From: Aquatica leii
Taxonomy: Eukaryota > Arthropoda > Insecta > Coleoptera > Lampyridae
Length of the DNA: 64,000 nucleotides
Assembly: GCA_035610365.1 (NCBI GenBank)
Contig: CM069432.1
Span: forward strand, 107,775,529 to 107,839,528
Direction of reading: 5' to 3'
Made by a program: the position numbers and the translations under genes. Positions 45,481-59,000 of this stretch are shown one piece after another (the first letter of the stretch is position 1; each line of letters begins with the position of its first letter). Under the pieces are notes generated by a model that was not told the DNA's origin, searched no databases, and was given only the letters and a program-made list of their open reading frames with translations.

Positions 45481-46130
45481 ATACATGTAAACACAAATAA
45501 TATAAATAATACAATAAGTAACACAATTGTTATAATGTAAAAAATACAATCATATTTACAGAAACAATAGGACTGTCTTTTCTAGAATGTAAAATAAAAA
45601 ATGTAAGACTGCAAATATTATCATATCATTGTTCAAGGAACTCATTAATAGAATAAAAACAAGATTTTATTAAGTATGCTTTGAGTACTTTTTTAAATTT
45701 GTTTTTTAACTCTATATCACGTATTGAGGTCGGCAGCTTATTAAAAAGTTTAACAGAACTAAAAATGTAAGATCTATAATATATACAACTTTTACTCAAA
45801 TTACTTCTATATAAATTGTTTCTAGTGTTATACGAGTGAAAATAAGAATTTTTAAGGTAATTTATTTTATTATTAAACTTAAATAGGCAGCATTCATAGA
45901 TAAGTAGGTTGTAAACTGTCATAATATTATGTTTAAGAAAAAATGGTATACAACTATCCCAGTTAGTTAACCCAAACATAATCCTAATAGCTCTTTTTTG
46001 AATTTTAAAAATGTTCAGCAAAGTATGAGTATGTCCCCAAAAGATTAAACAATATCGCATTAAGGATTCAAAGTGTTTTGATTGATTACAGTAATCGAAG
46101 TATCTAGCAAAACTGGTATTTTGGTTATCT
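45480..46130 (-). pseudogene. LINE reverse transcriptase C-terminus and 3' UTR (Jockey/CR1-like)
   Basis: The frame at 46060-45626 encodes the end of a non-LTR reverse transcriptase: IFWGHTHTLLNIFKIQKRAIRIMFG, then CIPFFLKHNIMTVYNLLIYECCLF, HSYNTRNN, LFNKLPTSIRDI and LKAYL. These blocks mark the C-terminal tail of insect Jockey/CR1-type LINEs. Upstream on the minus strand (to about 46110) DYCNQSKHFESL matches the preceding block, with frame breaks. The 3' UTR runs to about 45480, ending in short TATTT/GTTT-rich repeats. It is a 5'-truncated insertion of the usual kind. Confidence 0.85.
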
Positions 46131-49100
46131 GAGAAGGTATCAATAATAGTATGTTTAGTTTTCTGCTATCTTGACAGTAATTGAGATAAGTCGATTAAAA
46201 TTTGTTGAATCGATCGTTACTTTATTAATCATCATTTTGCATGTATCGATAACTTATCAGCGAATTTTAAATTACTCATAAAATAAAAAGAACCGTGACT
46301 ATGTTGCAAAAACAATTGAAAATATTTCCATTTCAAATTTAAAAATTGCATAAGTTATAGTAAACCCCATATAAACTACTAAATTGGAAAGAAAATGTCA
46401 AATAAATAATTTTTCAGTTAATACAAACATTAACAAGTGTTCTTATTACTTTTTTTATTTTGCAAACTTATATTGACAGTCTTCTGGAACTAGTTAAAAC
46501 CTATCGATAGCATTTTGCACAAGACAAAAAGTTAATCTATTTGACGCTAAATGAAGCCTGTTAAGATAATCTCTTAAATCAACTTATGCATGTAGTGGTT
46601 TTTTAATATTTAGGCCTTTTTGACCGTTGATTTTATTTCTGAGTTTCTATAAGTTTAAAAACAAAACTCACACAATCTCTTTTCTGCTCAGGACTTGTGA
46701 GGAATTTATGCACTAAAAGACTCAATACTCCATAAACATACAATTTATTAAAACTACGGGACATTTAAAGTAAAAAAGCACATTCGTCTTAATAATCCTG
46801 AACATACGCATATACGCGAAAATTCAAAATAGAATAAATCTAACCTTTAACTAGTAATGGCAAGTGCGATCGCATCTTCTTCTAGCGCTGGTTCTTCACA
46901 CGTAGCGTGTTGCTACCTAGGTTTCTGGCAGGTACCGACAAAGGCAACTACGGTAATTCCGTATCTTAAGACCAAAGCGTTTAATCTTCGATAGGTACTT
47001 CTTTTCATATAGAAAAATGGCTACTTTGCAGCTTTTTTTCACCACTGGTAATGATCTGGATTACTTTCCATCACATTTATTCAGGTGCCAAAATCGTATG
47101 ATGCACACCATGCACGTTAGGTTTTTTTCGCGCGCTTCTCACTTGGTGAGTGCCGGCTCCCTTTCTTCAACAACTCTTATTTGTGTCTTCTTTTTCCTGC
47201 GCACTTACGTTCTCACTTAAACACAACGAAGCCCGATTTACAACACTTCCACATATACAATGTCGATCGAATAAATTCAAACAGCACTTTTTGAAAGAGT
47301 ACCGTTACATGCATCATTTGATAACATGACACATTTGACACTTTTAGAACTACATAAGAAATGTTAAGCAATTGTATTTGCCATATTTTGTTAAAATGTA
47401 ATAAACGTGTTAGTCAGCTTCTAAAACATTTGATAGTTATCCATTACGTCTGTTAAAATGTGCTTATCAGACAAGCGAAATCCAGAAGTTGCTTTTTTTT
47501 TAATCACAGTTGTAAAATTTATGCAGCAGGTCGTCGTAATACGTTTGGTTTTTTAAGCACCATTTCATTACTAGGTTTATTCATTAATAACACTGAAAAC
47601 CATTGTTTCATGAAATACACATTAGTGAATAATAGCACTAAATTATCATAGCTACCAAAATACTGCTGTAACACTCTACTACTACTAGAGTAGTCTTGTA
47701 CGCCAAATATAAAGTATTTTAATATTGTTGTAAGGCGGTTGTCACACTTTGTCAACGAGCGTACCAATGTTAATCGTTAACTGATTACTAAGTGAGTTAA
47801 TGATATCGGACTCTCTGCGACGTGTCTCGTTCCCCCTGTCGATCCCGGCCACCCTGCTCTACACCACTGGCTCACATTATTACTGGTTTTGTTCGGAGCA
47901 AGTTCAAATTATAGAGACTATAGACATGTTTATTTTAACCTTTAACACAAAGATATTGTTAAAATGAAGAGAGAAGTAAACATTTTGATAGAAGGATTAC
48001 AATCTATTTTTATATTGGTGTATAAAAACGCAAACTATTAATTACAATTGAATTCACATCTAATAAATGCATGTTGTAGATACGAGGATCCGTAGTAAAA
48101 TAAAACAAGAAAGACCACGGAATTAAATTGTACCTCAGACGAGATAAGTATAATTACGTAATGGAATTGTATGTACGATAATATTGTCGATTACTATCTA
48201 TTTTTTTAACCGTTTTGATCAATTTAATAAAATATATTTATATATAATATTATAATTTAGCAACTCAACTCTTGACCGACTTTATAATATAAACTGGCAT
48301 ATATAAAAATCTATTTTAATACAAAAAGTATATACGTATATAAAAAACGTAAGCGTAAAAAATGGAAACCAGTCGTTACGTTGTCGTTTATTGAATTGAA
48401 TATAAACGACGTTTGTGAACATATACATAACAAGACCGTACTGAAGAAAAAAACCGTACCTGTGTCATTTCGCTATCTATGTATTAGGAACACATAAAAT
48501 TAAAAACGGTGCTTTATAACTGCATATATAAACGATTTATATACGTCTACCTGTTAAAATTCCTAAAATTGTAATGCACGAGTGAATACGGATATTGTAT
48601 AGGTAAAATGAATACATTAACACTTTGCACATTGAAACCAGGTAAGAGAAAGCCTTTAGCAATTCTGTTCGCCTAGTACTTATAACCTAACGTTAAAAGC
48701 GAATGTCAACAGGTGTTAACGACTTTCTTTATTTACGTAATCAAAATTTATACGCAATAATCAAATTTGGGTCAAGGTTATTTATTAGTATAAAATACAA
48801 TCATTCACATTAATCAATTGCTTTTGCTGAATGAATTTTTTTTAACGTTTAGAAAGTGTATATCGTCTAACGTTATTAGACCAAACTATAAATAGTGATG
48901 AACTAATAAAGAAAGTATTAATATGTATTATGTAACAACTTAATGTACTGATGACTGTATGTGTGCAAATGCAAAAATCTAAATCAAGCTTTTAAGCTCA
49001 TGCGATCTTTAATTGTTGAGCAATTTGTTAAAAAAATTAAATACACGAACGCTAAAATACGAAAAAACAAAATGATAGAAAAAAGAGCTTTCTATAGTAT

Positions 49101-50290
49101 ATAATTTTTTGTATTTGTATTTTACTGTTTAAATTTAAAAGATTTTGAAGACTAATGCAGTTTCTTATTAGGTAAACATAATGCAAAATAATGAAAAGTT
49201 TTTATTAAATCTTTTTAATTGTAATAATTATTATTAATGCCTAAATTCTAATATATATTTTTATCTTTCAAGCATAAAATCTAAGCTGTTTTATATATTT
49301 TTACTTTTATTTTACTTTCAGTGTTAAAGTTTTTTTGCTTCATATTTTTTTAAGCAAAGCAAATTAGAAAAAAAATGCTTATTGTATTACTAGTTCAGAA
49401 AAATCTTTTGACAACCTAAAATTTCATTGTACTATAATATAAAACTTTTTTTTAAATCAGAAAAAACTTTGCTTTTAGCAATAGCAAGACAGAACTAAGT
49501 TTTGAAAAAAGTGGTTATTGTATTCCTAAATAATATTTTATGTCAGTAATAATAATTCGGATGGATATTATCTAAAAAAACATTTAATTTTAATTTCTTG
49601 TTATAAAAATTGAATTGCCATGGTGGTATCCATATTTAACAGAATTAACATTTTTTATTAATAAAAATAAAAATTGAGGTAAATAGATATAACTAAGAAA
49701 TCGATTAAAAAGATTGTTTTTAGATATACACTGTTGTTTTAATTTTTTACAATTTCTCATAAAACATACTTGAGTGCGCCAGTTATTTTTCTTGTGGTGT
49801 TGATTTATGTGGTTATTGTATTCTAATTGTAGATTTTGTTGGTTTTCATACCAATTTATTAAATATGTCATATATTGTATGATTTTTACCAAAGATAACT
49901 ATAGTCTAATTTTTATTCAAGTTTGAAAATACATCAATGAAGATGAATACATGGTTGCCAGCTTTTTAAAAGTTTTGTGCAAACGTCAACGAATTAGCTG
50001 ATCAAATGTAACTTCATTTTTAGTATGTTACAACAAATTTTTACTTTTTCTAGAAATAACTTATTATTCTTCTCATGTATAGTTTACAAAAGACTGAAGA
50101 GTGATTAATCGATCGACAGCAAAAGTTAAATACCTACAACAAAACCACAATAATTCTACATTTACATAGGAATTACCTACTCGAAAGGATAAAATGAAAC
50201 AAAACGTTAAATTACACTTATTTTAGTTATTTGCATTCATTATACAATTGGTTTTAACATGAATATTTACAGAAACGATTTCAAATCTAG
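46131..50290. other. AT-rich spacer with a small GC-rich patch
   Basis: No gene recognised. At 47815-47880 a GC-rich patch ends ACCACTGGCTCAC, which resembles the end of a non-autonomous transposon. A 67-residue frame at 47017-47220 and others have no domain. Confidence 0.5.
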
Positions 50291-50302
50291 AATATGAGGA
50301 AG

Positions 50303-50550
50303 CTACTCAGTGTCGGAGCCTTGGTCACTACTATCGTCGCTCTCATTTAAATTTATTATTAAAGATTTAACATCTTCCTTGTCAAAACCTACTTCTTGGT
50401 TTCACATACTGTTGATTTGCTTGCATTGGAAATATCGTGTTGTTTAAGGTTGTTTGCTAGGACCGGCTAATTCATTACGTTTAGTAGCTGATATACCACT
50501 TACGGTAGTCATACTAATTTGTAGTGCTTGACATACACGCTAATGCAATT
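50303..50550 (-). pseudogene. Internally deleted IS630/Tc-like transposase, possible
   Basis: On the minus strand a helix-turn-helix-like piece VCQALQISMTTVSGI (about 50545-50480) is joined after about 40 residues with stops to an acidic tail VGFDKEDVKSLIINLNESDD ending in DSSDQGSDTE and a TAG (50305-50303). Some insect DDE transposases have an N-terminal HTH with the words SxxTVxxI and a Ser/Asp-rich tail of this kind, so this may be such a gene with its catalytic centre deleted. The match is weak; a host-gene fragment is not excluded. Confidence 0.35.
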
Positions 50551-50559
50551 GAAAACATA

Positions 50560-51200
50560 ACACATTAGTGCAATTTTAAGAAACAACAGATAATTATCTC
50601 ACGAACACAATTTAGTAGCAAAAGCAGTCCCCCGTTATTCTTCTCCTGTTCGAAATAATTAATCAAAATACTTACAAGTTCTTTTGTTTGTGTTGTAGTG
50701 CTTTAGGCATATTTAATTAACACAGCGCGTAATTATTAACAAAACGATAGTTGGGTTCTAAAAAGAACTGATTGATAACAAGAAATGAATAAAATTAAAT
50801 AGCACAAAAGCGAGGTTAGAATGAGGATAAATATGATAGTTTCAAACCGGCGTCTCCGCTGTCGGTATGTACCAACTTAACAAATAAAACATTTACTGTT
50901 GTTATAATTTTGAATAGCTTTGCTTATTGTAAGAACTTGTGTTTTATACAAAAGCTTACTTCTTTACATTATTTAAACAAAAGATATTAAGCATATTTAT
51001 ATTTTTTCTACCAAAAAAACTAAACTAATTATACTATACTAATTATAGTAATTATTAGTTGAATCTATACTTTGGTAGTGGCGTTTACGTTAAAAGTGAC
51101 GTCATTATGACCCACTTTTTAACTTAGAAAAATTCGACTATAACAACAATTATTATTTCAACTGTTCAAAAACATACGTACATAAGATAATGCAAGTTTG
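50560..51200. other. AT-rich spacer
   Basis: Nothing recognised. Confidence 0.5.
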
Positions 51201-51215
51201 AAAAATTAGATATAG

Positions 51216-51350
51216 CCCGCAGGCGGACCGGCCCGAAACCCGGTATGAATTCGGGACGGCCCAAAACAAAAAATCGGGCCGGCCCAAAACAAAAAATCGG
51301 GCCATGTTTTGGAAATATATGTTCCGGGCTTCGGGCCAACCCGAAAAAAC
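51216..51350. repeat. GGCCCG-rich low-complexity block 1
   Basis: Short words such as GGCCCGAAACCCGG and CGGGCCGGCCC recur, with a 23-bp unit (containing CCCAAAACAAAAAATCGGGC) directly repeated at 51260-51302. The GC content stands out against the AT-rich flanks. Confidence 0.7.
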
Positions 51351-52194
51351 CAATGCTGCTTAATAAAGTATGCATTTAATAGCTGTTATCTAGAAATAAA
51401 ATAACACGGTTTATTATTTTTCAATGTATTTTTGTAAGATTGAATTTAATTAAATTAAACCAGAAATTATATTTAAATGACAAATTTAATTGCTTAAACA
51501 GTTTTTATTATTATATACGTACCTTTTGATAGACCACTCCATTTAATTAATGATAGTAATATAAAACATGCGTTATAAAACGTTTGACTTGCTTAACTTT
51601 ATTTATGTTATGGCTAAAATTAAGTGTGATTTATTATCGCTAGCTCTAACGTGTCTCATTAGAACGTGATTTTTAGATAAAATTAAGATCTTTTATTGTA
51701 TTGGTTAATATTTTTCTAAAAACGCGTAACTTTATTCTGAATTGTATTAAAAACTGCTGGTTTTAATTTATCAGCGTTAAAAATTTATATAGGGATTATT
51801 CCACTCGACTTAGTAACTTTTTCTTAGATAGGTTATAATGTTATTATATAAAATATAATAACTGTAACTGATCAATTGAGCGGCTCAAGCTTCGTAAATA
51901 CGTTTTTTACTCTAAAAGTTGGTTTTGTAAATATAGCTGTATAATTCTGTATTTCTTTTATACAAATTTACCAGCTGTTTAACAGCCTTGGTTCACTTGC
52001 ATAGACTACCTGTTTTTTTTCGGTCGGATCAACTTAAAAACTTTTCGAGACGACTATATTTTAAAATTGACGTGTTTATCCTAAAAAATATAACTAAAGC
52101 ATTTTTTGGTATTCGAACGTGCTAAAGCTCGGATCGCAGGTTATCGGCAAGTGAAAACGTAACTTTATCGTTTATCATACATTTTACAGATTAA

Positions 52195-52345
52195 AAAGGC
52201 GGACTTTGGCCCGGCCGACCCGAAACCCGGCCTGATTTCGGATCGGGTCATAAAAAATAATTCGAATGGGTTATACAGTTTTAGGATTTGGACCGGGTTT
52301 CTATCAAATCACAGCTCGGCCCAGCCCGATTCCATCCTTAGTAAA
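52195..52345. repeat. GGCCCG-rich low-complexity block 2
   Basis: Similar words (GGCCCGGCCGACCCGAAACC, GATCGGGTCA, CTCGGCCCAGCCCGAT). Block 1 and block 2 are about 850 bp apart and may be the two ends of one element, or two independent expansions. Confidence 0.65.
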
Positions 52346-54829
52346 AACTGTTTTCTTTGTTTTTTTTTCCTACAAAATATAATATTAGAAATACCATAAG
52401 GTCAATTAACATTTTATCTCTAAAAACAAAATCGTTGATAAGTTATTAGTTTGATTTACATTTTTTTAGTTTCAGTTAGCTCTTTATTCAAAAATTGATA
52501 TGTGCACTCAGTTGTGCTAACCAATTTTTATCTTTTTTATGTATATAGTTTTTTTCTTGAAAACTTTTTCACTACTTTAAACCAATTTTCTTTAGATCTC
52601 CATACAGAAACTTTATTTTTGTTACCTTAAGAACATCAATTATCTGGTGCTATTGTTTGTTGAATATCCACGGATTTCTAGTTTATGCTAGTAATTTTTT
52701 TAAATTCCTTAAAACGTTGTACCCATTTGTTGATGTCAATATTCTTTAAATTTTTTTTGTTAAAATTATCAATTATTTTTACATTTCTTTAATTTCTTCG
52801 TTGTTGCTATGTACGGATCTTAACTAGCAATTAAACTATTTGCCCTACAATTGTGCTCTTTAATGTGTAATCAATCATTGTATGTATTTATAGATATCTT
52901 TATGTGGAAAAAAGTGTTTACTATCTTTACGTTAATTTTTCATATAACCCAATTCGTCGTTTCTCTTTATTTCTGTTTCCTTCTTTTCCATGGGTTTATA
53001 TTTCACCTATCGTGCCATTTAAGTAGCCTGTAGTTATTAACTCATGGAAGATCAGAATAGTATTTCGATAGTTGAAAGCTTTCTATAACTAAACATATTT
53101 CTAGTATTGTTTACGAATAATGATCGAGATTCCGGTTTGTGCGCTAACGTGTTTACCGATTCCATAGAATAAATAAATATGTATATTATTTTAGACTTTG
53201 TTTTTCAATTTCCTTCTTTTTTATTTTTAAGACGTCAGTGTTTTGTTATCTTTTTTGTTGTTTTGTTCGGATGCCTTGTCGCTATGTTCCTTTACCAATA
53301 TTTTTGTCCGTATTCGAAGCCTTTCACTGGATTTTTATCTTAAGTGGTAGTAGATTTGTATTATATTTATAGATGTTTTTGCATTTTCAACTACCTCCAA
53401 GACATAGTAGATACATTTTAATTTTCGACACTAGCACTTGTTTATAAGTTATATATAAATGCCTTTTATAAATGTATATCGTTTATCTCGTAAATAGATA
53501 TTAGTTGTAATTTACCACTAAAACATCTACTTGGTTAGTTCAATTTAAATTCTATTGCATCAAGTTAATAATTATATTGAAAACAATGTTATAGTATTGT
53601 AAAATTAGTGGTCTCTAACACCTTATTATTGTTGATTTTATATAGCTTACATTGAAATTTGTTAGTAGGTATTTTAAAATCAAATAGTTTGCTTGTTGTT
53701 CACATACTAAAAGATACGCAATTATAACAAATACAAAAAATATAAATAATAGATTTTGTAACTCAGTAACTTTAGTTCCAGTTAAAATTTTGTAGTTTAA
53801 TACACCTTGACCTCATTAACCGACCTACATATTTGGTGAGAGTAGGTAAGAACGAAGGGTTTTATTTTATCAGGAGATTATAAAATTACACAGTAAGCCA
53901 ACCCTTCAAATAAAGATTTTACCTTTTATCGATTAATGACGTAAACATCACGACGCACCCCTAGAATGTTATCCAAGAAAACTTTCAAAACACTGATATT
54001 TGTTATTTAAATAAGTTTCAACAGTAGTGAGTTTGCAATTAAAAACAGTTTTTTTTTTATTATTAATTACAATTAGAATTTAGAGTGTAATTATCTAATT
54101 AATTTTTTTGTCATTTAATTTTCATACTTCTTGTAGTAAATTTATGATCAAATATATTTCATCGTATTGTTTTAGTGTATTGAATCAAATTGATTTTCAA
54201 AGTTGTTATTGTTAACCTCTAACTGAAGCGATTCTCCTGATCCCTAGAAAGTAATAATAACCCGTGGGACGACCCCACACAAGGTTGTAATAAAATTTTT
54301 ACCTTTATGGCTAATTATTGTTACTTCTTTATTTCATTTTTTTTTAGTTTATGTTAAACAACACTGTTTCATTATTTGGGTTTGATGAAACCACGTGATA
54401 AAGCACTAAAAACAAATATTCTTGCAGTTTACAGTTTTTTTAAATTTCATATTATCATTACCGTTTTTAATAGCAATGTGAATTTATTTGCAATGTGAAT
54501 GTATGTACATACTACAAATATCAAAACAGTCTAGTACTTACTAGTAGTATTCTGCACTGTAAAAAAAAATAATTAATGAATTTAAAACGGTTCTATATTT
54601 AAAAAAAATATTTCATATATGTATTTATAATAAATGTTCCTATTTCATGAACCATAGCTTCTTTAATTGCATAATTCGAAAGAAAATTAAAATCTGAGTT
54701 TTTTCGATACACTCTCAGAGTTTATCAACAATCAAATTACAGCTCTTCTATTTTACACACATCTATACTATAGTCTGTTGTTTAACTAAAAGTAGCGTTT
54801 AAATATTTTCCGGAAATTTCTAAACACGA
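52346..54829. other. AT-rich spacer
   Basis: No gene or repeat border recognised. Confidence 0.5.
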
Positions 54830-54984
54830 AATCGCAATAATTTTGTCCAAGTACAGTTTTAAACGTTTCACCCCCAAGAAAACGTAGGCGTTTGAATCAC
54901 CTGTCTCTACCCGAAAAACAGTGCAACGGGCAAGTTTTGACTATGAAAAGAGGTCCGTGGACTAAAATGGTTTGGGAACCACTG
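54830..54984 (-). mobile_element. hAT-type transposon end
   Basis: The stretch ends in GGTTTGGGAACCACTG (54969-54984), whose reverse complement CAGTGGTTCCCAAACC is the terminal repeat of many insect hAT elements. The 150 bp before it are less AT-rich than the flanks. The other end and the 8-bp target duplication were not found, so only one end seems to remain. Confidence 0.5.
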
Positions 54985-55281
54985 GTGTAAATAAATAAAG
55001 TGTTTAACGCGTGTGCTAATATAAATAAAAGTGCAACTTATCAGCGGACAGTGTTTTTAAATATCGAGTGACAGTCATATATAAATTACTTGTAGGTTGT
55101 TTTTCTTAAATATCGTTACATGTTATTATCTAATTTAATTACAAAATAATTATACTGTTTAAAATAATCATATCCACATTACCTGTAAATAGTTAGTTTT
55201 AAATAAATTTGTTGTAAAATCCGTTACAATACTATACAGTAGAAATAAAACAAGACTAATATAACAAAGAAACACGATGTC

Positions 55282-55570
55282 ATGTACAAGCTAGACTGCA
55301 TGGGATGTAAAGTATGTTATATTACTCAAACTAAACACAAAATACAAAATTAAATTAACAACCACAAATATGATTGCAATGATAAAAAGAGAGTAACAGC
55401 ATTAATATTACATCACATTAACACCAAACAATTTTAATTTTAATAATCCTACAGTTTTAGATTTAAAAACAAATTGAAAAAAGGCTAGTTTCAGAAATGA
55501 TATTTATCAACCTACATAAAAATAACATCAATGTTAACAGTGACAGTAGCGATTTAAGTAATATTTACAA
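55282..55570 (+). pseudogene. Penelope-type GIY-YIG endonuclease relic
   Basis: Translation from 55282 reads YKLDCMGCKVCYITQTKHKI, then after a TAA INNHKYDCNDKKRVTALIL, and in shifted frames NPTVLD, ISEMIYI-like and NNINVNSDSSDLSNIY. This is the GIY-YIG domain with the C-terminal blocks found in Penelope-like elements (CxxCxxxYIGQT, RINEH). The reverse transcriptase is absent. A hammerhead-like core lies about 170 bp downstream. Confidence 0.8.
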
Positions 55571-55742
55571 TAATTTAATTTTTAAAATCACAACTTAAAA
55601 AAACTCGCAATTTGTTTAAATTTTATTTTTGATTAAGTTTATTTCCTTGACATTTAAGAAAATTTTTTAATATTGTCATGTATTTGCCTTCTATGTTACG
55701 TATGTATTCATTTTGTATGTTATTAATAATAAATTACAGTGG

Positions 55743-55777
55743 CTTGAAAAAGTGCACAATTTGATTCACGAAACGTC
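55743..55777 (+). ncRNA. Degenerate hammerhead-like core
   Basis: CTTGAAAAA takes the place of CTGANGA, followed by a short stem II GTG (55752-55754) with CAC (55767-55769), then GAAACGTC (55770-55777) with the same ACGT palindrome as in the array at 12117-13400. Its place after a Penelope GIY-YIG domain is as expected for such an element, but the catalytic core is mutated. Confidence 0.4.
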
Positions 55778-55779
55778 GA

Positions 55780-57039
55780 CCTACAGAAATGCCCTTCCTA
55801 AGTAAAAAACAGGAAAAAAACAATGCCTATATAAACTTACTTTACTTTTTAATTTTACAAACAATAATACAAATATCGCCATATAACTGTGAAAACATTT
55901 TGTTACAGAAACATTTTTGGAAGATACTTAAAAAATACAGAACAAGAATAAATAACTTTATCAAGTTTTAAAAGTACGAAAAAACATTTAAAATAAAAAT
56001 ATTTAAAACGACTATCCCACACTATAAAAAATCTTCATTGACAACCATTGAATACAAGTGTGGTTATGTTATCGGTCAAAGCATCTCGTAACATTATAAG
56101 ATTGTAATATGCAAGGCAAACGTTAAGCCCCCTAATTAAATTCTCTCTGTGAGAATATGTTGTGTTCCATCTACAAAGATAAATGCAGACGTCTAAAAGG
56201 AACAAATAATAAATAGAATAAGACAGGAACGACTTTAGATGCATCGAACGTCGTAATTAATACGACGAAACCCTCACGCATATCAAAAATTTAAATCTTG
56301 TTTACCTTTTTAATGTGGCCATAATGAACTGTCGGCATATCCACTTGAATCATCTTAATTATAAACATATCCGTGGTAATCGTTAAAGCAATTTGAAAGG
56401 TCTGGATTTATGGTTATATGAGGATTATGTTATTTCTAATTAGAATTCTCGAAGCAATGAAACAGTAATGGTCTTGCACTTTTTTCCATTCAAATACTAA
56501 AACTGGCGTACCACATAATCACGTTTCATAATCTCATAGATTATGTTTTAAAATTTTTATAGGCGTGAAACGAACATCTACAATAAGTATTTTAATTACA
56601 TAATGTAACTATAAATGAGTTATTTGACGTGTAACCATGTAGGAGTTTAAATCGAAGAATAACCCTTTTTACATATAGCTCCAGGTGGGGTTTTTAAATA
56701 TAGAACACTGCGCTATTAACTGTTATGAATGATTAAATTCCAGGAAATGCTATTGTAAATTTACTACAGCAGAAGCATACCAAAGATTTTGTTCATTGAT
56801 TTAACAAAGTTGCTATATTTAAGACTTGATCCATTAGTGTTTAAAAATAAAACTTTATAGACTTAGGTCAATAAAATGTCCCTTATATTTAACTATGGTA
56901 AACATAGACGATTATAATATAACCTATCCCTTTCAACAGAAACAATACTACCGTTAAGCATAATACATACATTTACAAATAAATTTTTGAGGTAGGTATT
57001 CGTATTCGTTTCCTTTAAAAAAAATCAAGAAATCGGCTA
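55780..57039. other. AT-rich spacer
   Basis: No gene recognised. Confidence 0.5.
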
Positions 57040-57155
57040 TGTTGGGTTCATTTATAATACAGGTTAAACACTAGATTCAATGATTCGTTTATTATTAAAT
57101 AGTAATAATACCACCAAGGATGGTGTTATATAAAACAACAAAATAAACGTTACAA
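57040..57155 (-). repeat. 3' LTR of the decayed Gypsy
   Basis: Minus strand TGTAACG...CCCAACA, aligning with 63308-63422 at most positions. No 5-bp target duplication is visible outside the pair. Confidence 0.75.
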
Positions 57156-58110
57156 CATGACACACTAAAAGTAAGAAAATAATGGCTACCCTTATCTTAT
57201 CTATTTTATATGCCATACAACTTGATAATACGACTGTCATGCAGTTCATCCTGTTGAACTAAACCAAAATTTAGTATTATACAAAAGTAAATAAAGTTGG
57301 ATGTAACAATTTAAAATCAGTGGATTGTTAAAGCAACAATCACCTCATATACCGATCTTGAGGCGGAAGGTTGACTAATTGCAACAGTATCATTGCATCC
57401 TACATTTAATTGAGAGCTACTTTCAGCGAAGAATCGCAATGCTGCTAATAGCTATAACGAAAAAATAGTAATGCACATATAAATAGTATAAATGAAACTA
57501 TGCTAACTTTTGTTCGAATAATTAGTACATTAGTACGTAGCCGTAGTTTTATTAAAGGTTCTCAAAGTATCTCTAAATTTTCGACGTCTTCCTTCTTTAC
57601 CTGTTTTTTTAGTAAAATTATAAGCACACAATTCAAACACATCATTGGCTGCTATACGAAGCCGCTGATGATCTTTAGTATTGTCTATGTAATTTAGAAC
57701 ATTTAGCATCAAAAACTCAACATTTGCCATTTCCATGTTAAAAAAATTAATGTGACATTACTGTCACTTGAGGGCGATAAGCAAAACCTTCATAAATAGA
57801 CTGTTTTCAAAGCGCTCTGCGAATTTAGAAAAGCAGCAAATCCAGAATACCTATTTTGAAATTGATTGTGTTGCCATGTGCAAATTGACATATACGCTAT
57901 ACGTTTGAAAACGCTGTGCGAATTTGAGTTAGAAAATACGGTCCCAGGTCTACTATTTCTAAACACTTTTGTCATTTTCGGCATCACTCTTAAACACTCA
58001 GGATAGAACTTCAGTGTCTGTAGCACTTTCACCAGCACTATTATGTGATTGTACAACATGTTGAAATTCTACATTTTGATTAATACAAAGGTGTTATGTT
58101 TTGCTGGTAC
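57156..58110 (-). other. Segment between integrase and 3' LTR
   Basis: Contains two short minus-strand frames (57736-57530 and 58059-57790) without recognised domain. The string GCGAATTT preceded by a CAAAGCGCT/GAAAACGCT-like block occurs twice (about 57806 and 57903). Whether an env or other third gene was here cannot be said. Confidence 0.4.
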
Positions 58111-58119
58111 TAAAAACCA

Positions 58120-59000
58120 TCAATTTCTTTAACAATTACCACTACGAGTTTCAACAAGATAGGACTTCGGTTTCTTGAGCTTTCGAACAGCTTTTCCATA
58201 TGTTTTGAGATCAGTCAACCATACACTATCATTAACTTTTAATCCTGGAAGCTCTTTTTTTGCGATGACGCCTATTATAATTTCGCTTTATGTTATCTCT
58301 GTACTTTCCTTCTGGAAAACTAGGCTTGTATCAACCGTTTGATTAAGAAACTGAGGTAAAACTGAAAGAGGGGAACGAATTATTCTGTTAAATAATAATT
58401 CGGCTGAGGTAAAATCATTTTTGAGAGGGGTACGGTACGCCAACAAAGATAAAAATAAATCATCTTTTTTATTAGGTTTTTAGCAGTTTTTAATGCAGCT
58501 TCAATGCATTAGGCTTAGGATATTTACGGCTGCGGCTGTTTGTTGTATAAACAAAATCAAATTTTTTTGCAAATTTTTTGAATTCAGATAGAAACTAGGG
58601 TCCATTATTTGACCTATTTTCGGTAAACCGTACCTAGAAAACAATTCTTTCAACTTGGTGATGATCACATTTTAAGTCATTAATTGAAGCTTAAAAATTT
58701 CGAAAAATAATAAGTTATAATGAGGTACCACGTTCCATCATTTTTAAACAAATCAAGTGCAATTCTTTACAACGCCGCGATCCGAAAATTCGTCTTTAAA
58801 GAAAGGTTCTTTTATAATAACTTTGAACTCAATGCAACGTAGACAACTACGAACTAGATTTTCAATTTCAATAGAAAATCCTAGCTACCAAACATAGGAT
58901 TTAGCTCTAGATCTACACTTTACTATGCTTTGGTGACCTTGATGAATAAAACCTGAAGTTTTTGATTGAAGACATTAAGGAATAATGCGTGAACCACGCA
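58120..59000 (-). pseudogene. Gypsy integrase relic
   Basis: The minus-strand translation around 58470-58320 reads RTPLKNDFTSAELLFNRIIR followed by SPLSVLPQFLNQ, the conserved end of a K02A2.6-like integrase. At 58260-58125 it reads LPGLKVNDSVWLTDLK and KPKSYLVETRSGNC, the C-terminal chromatin-binding-like module of this lineage. The catalytic core further up is too decayed for me to place the Asp and Glu residues. Confidence 0.7.

Noticed and set aside
57530-57736. 68-residue minus-strand frame as a possible third gene of the Gypsy relic
   Set aside because: No env, macro or other signature; kept only as part of the 3' segment.
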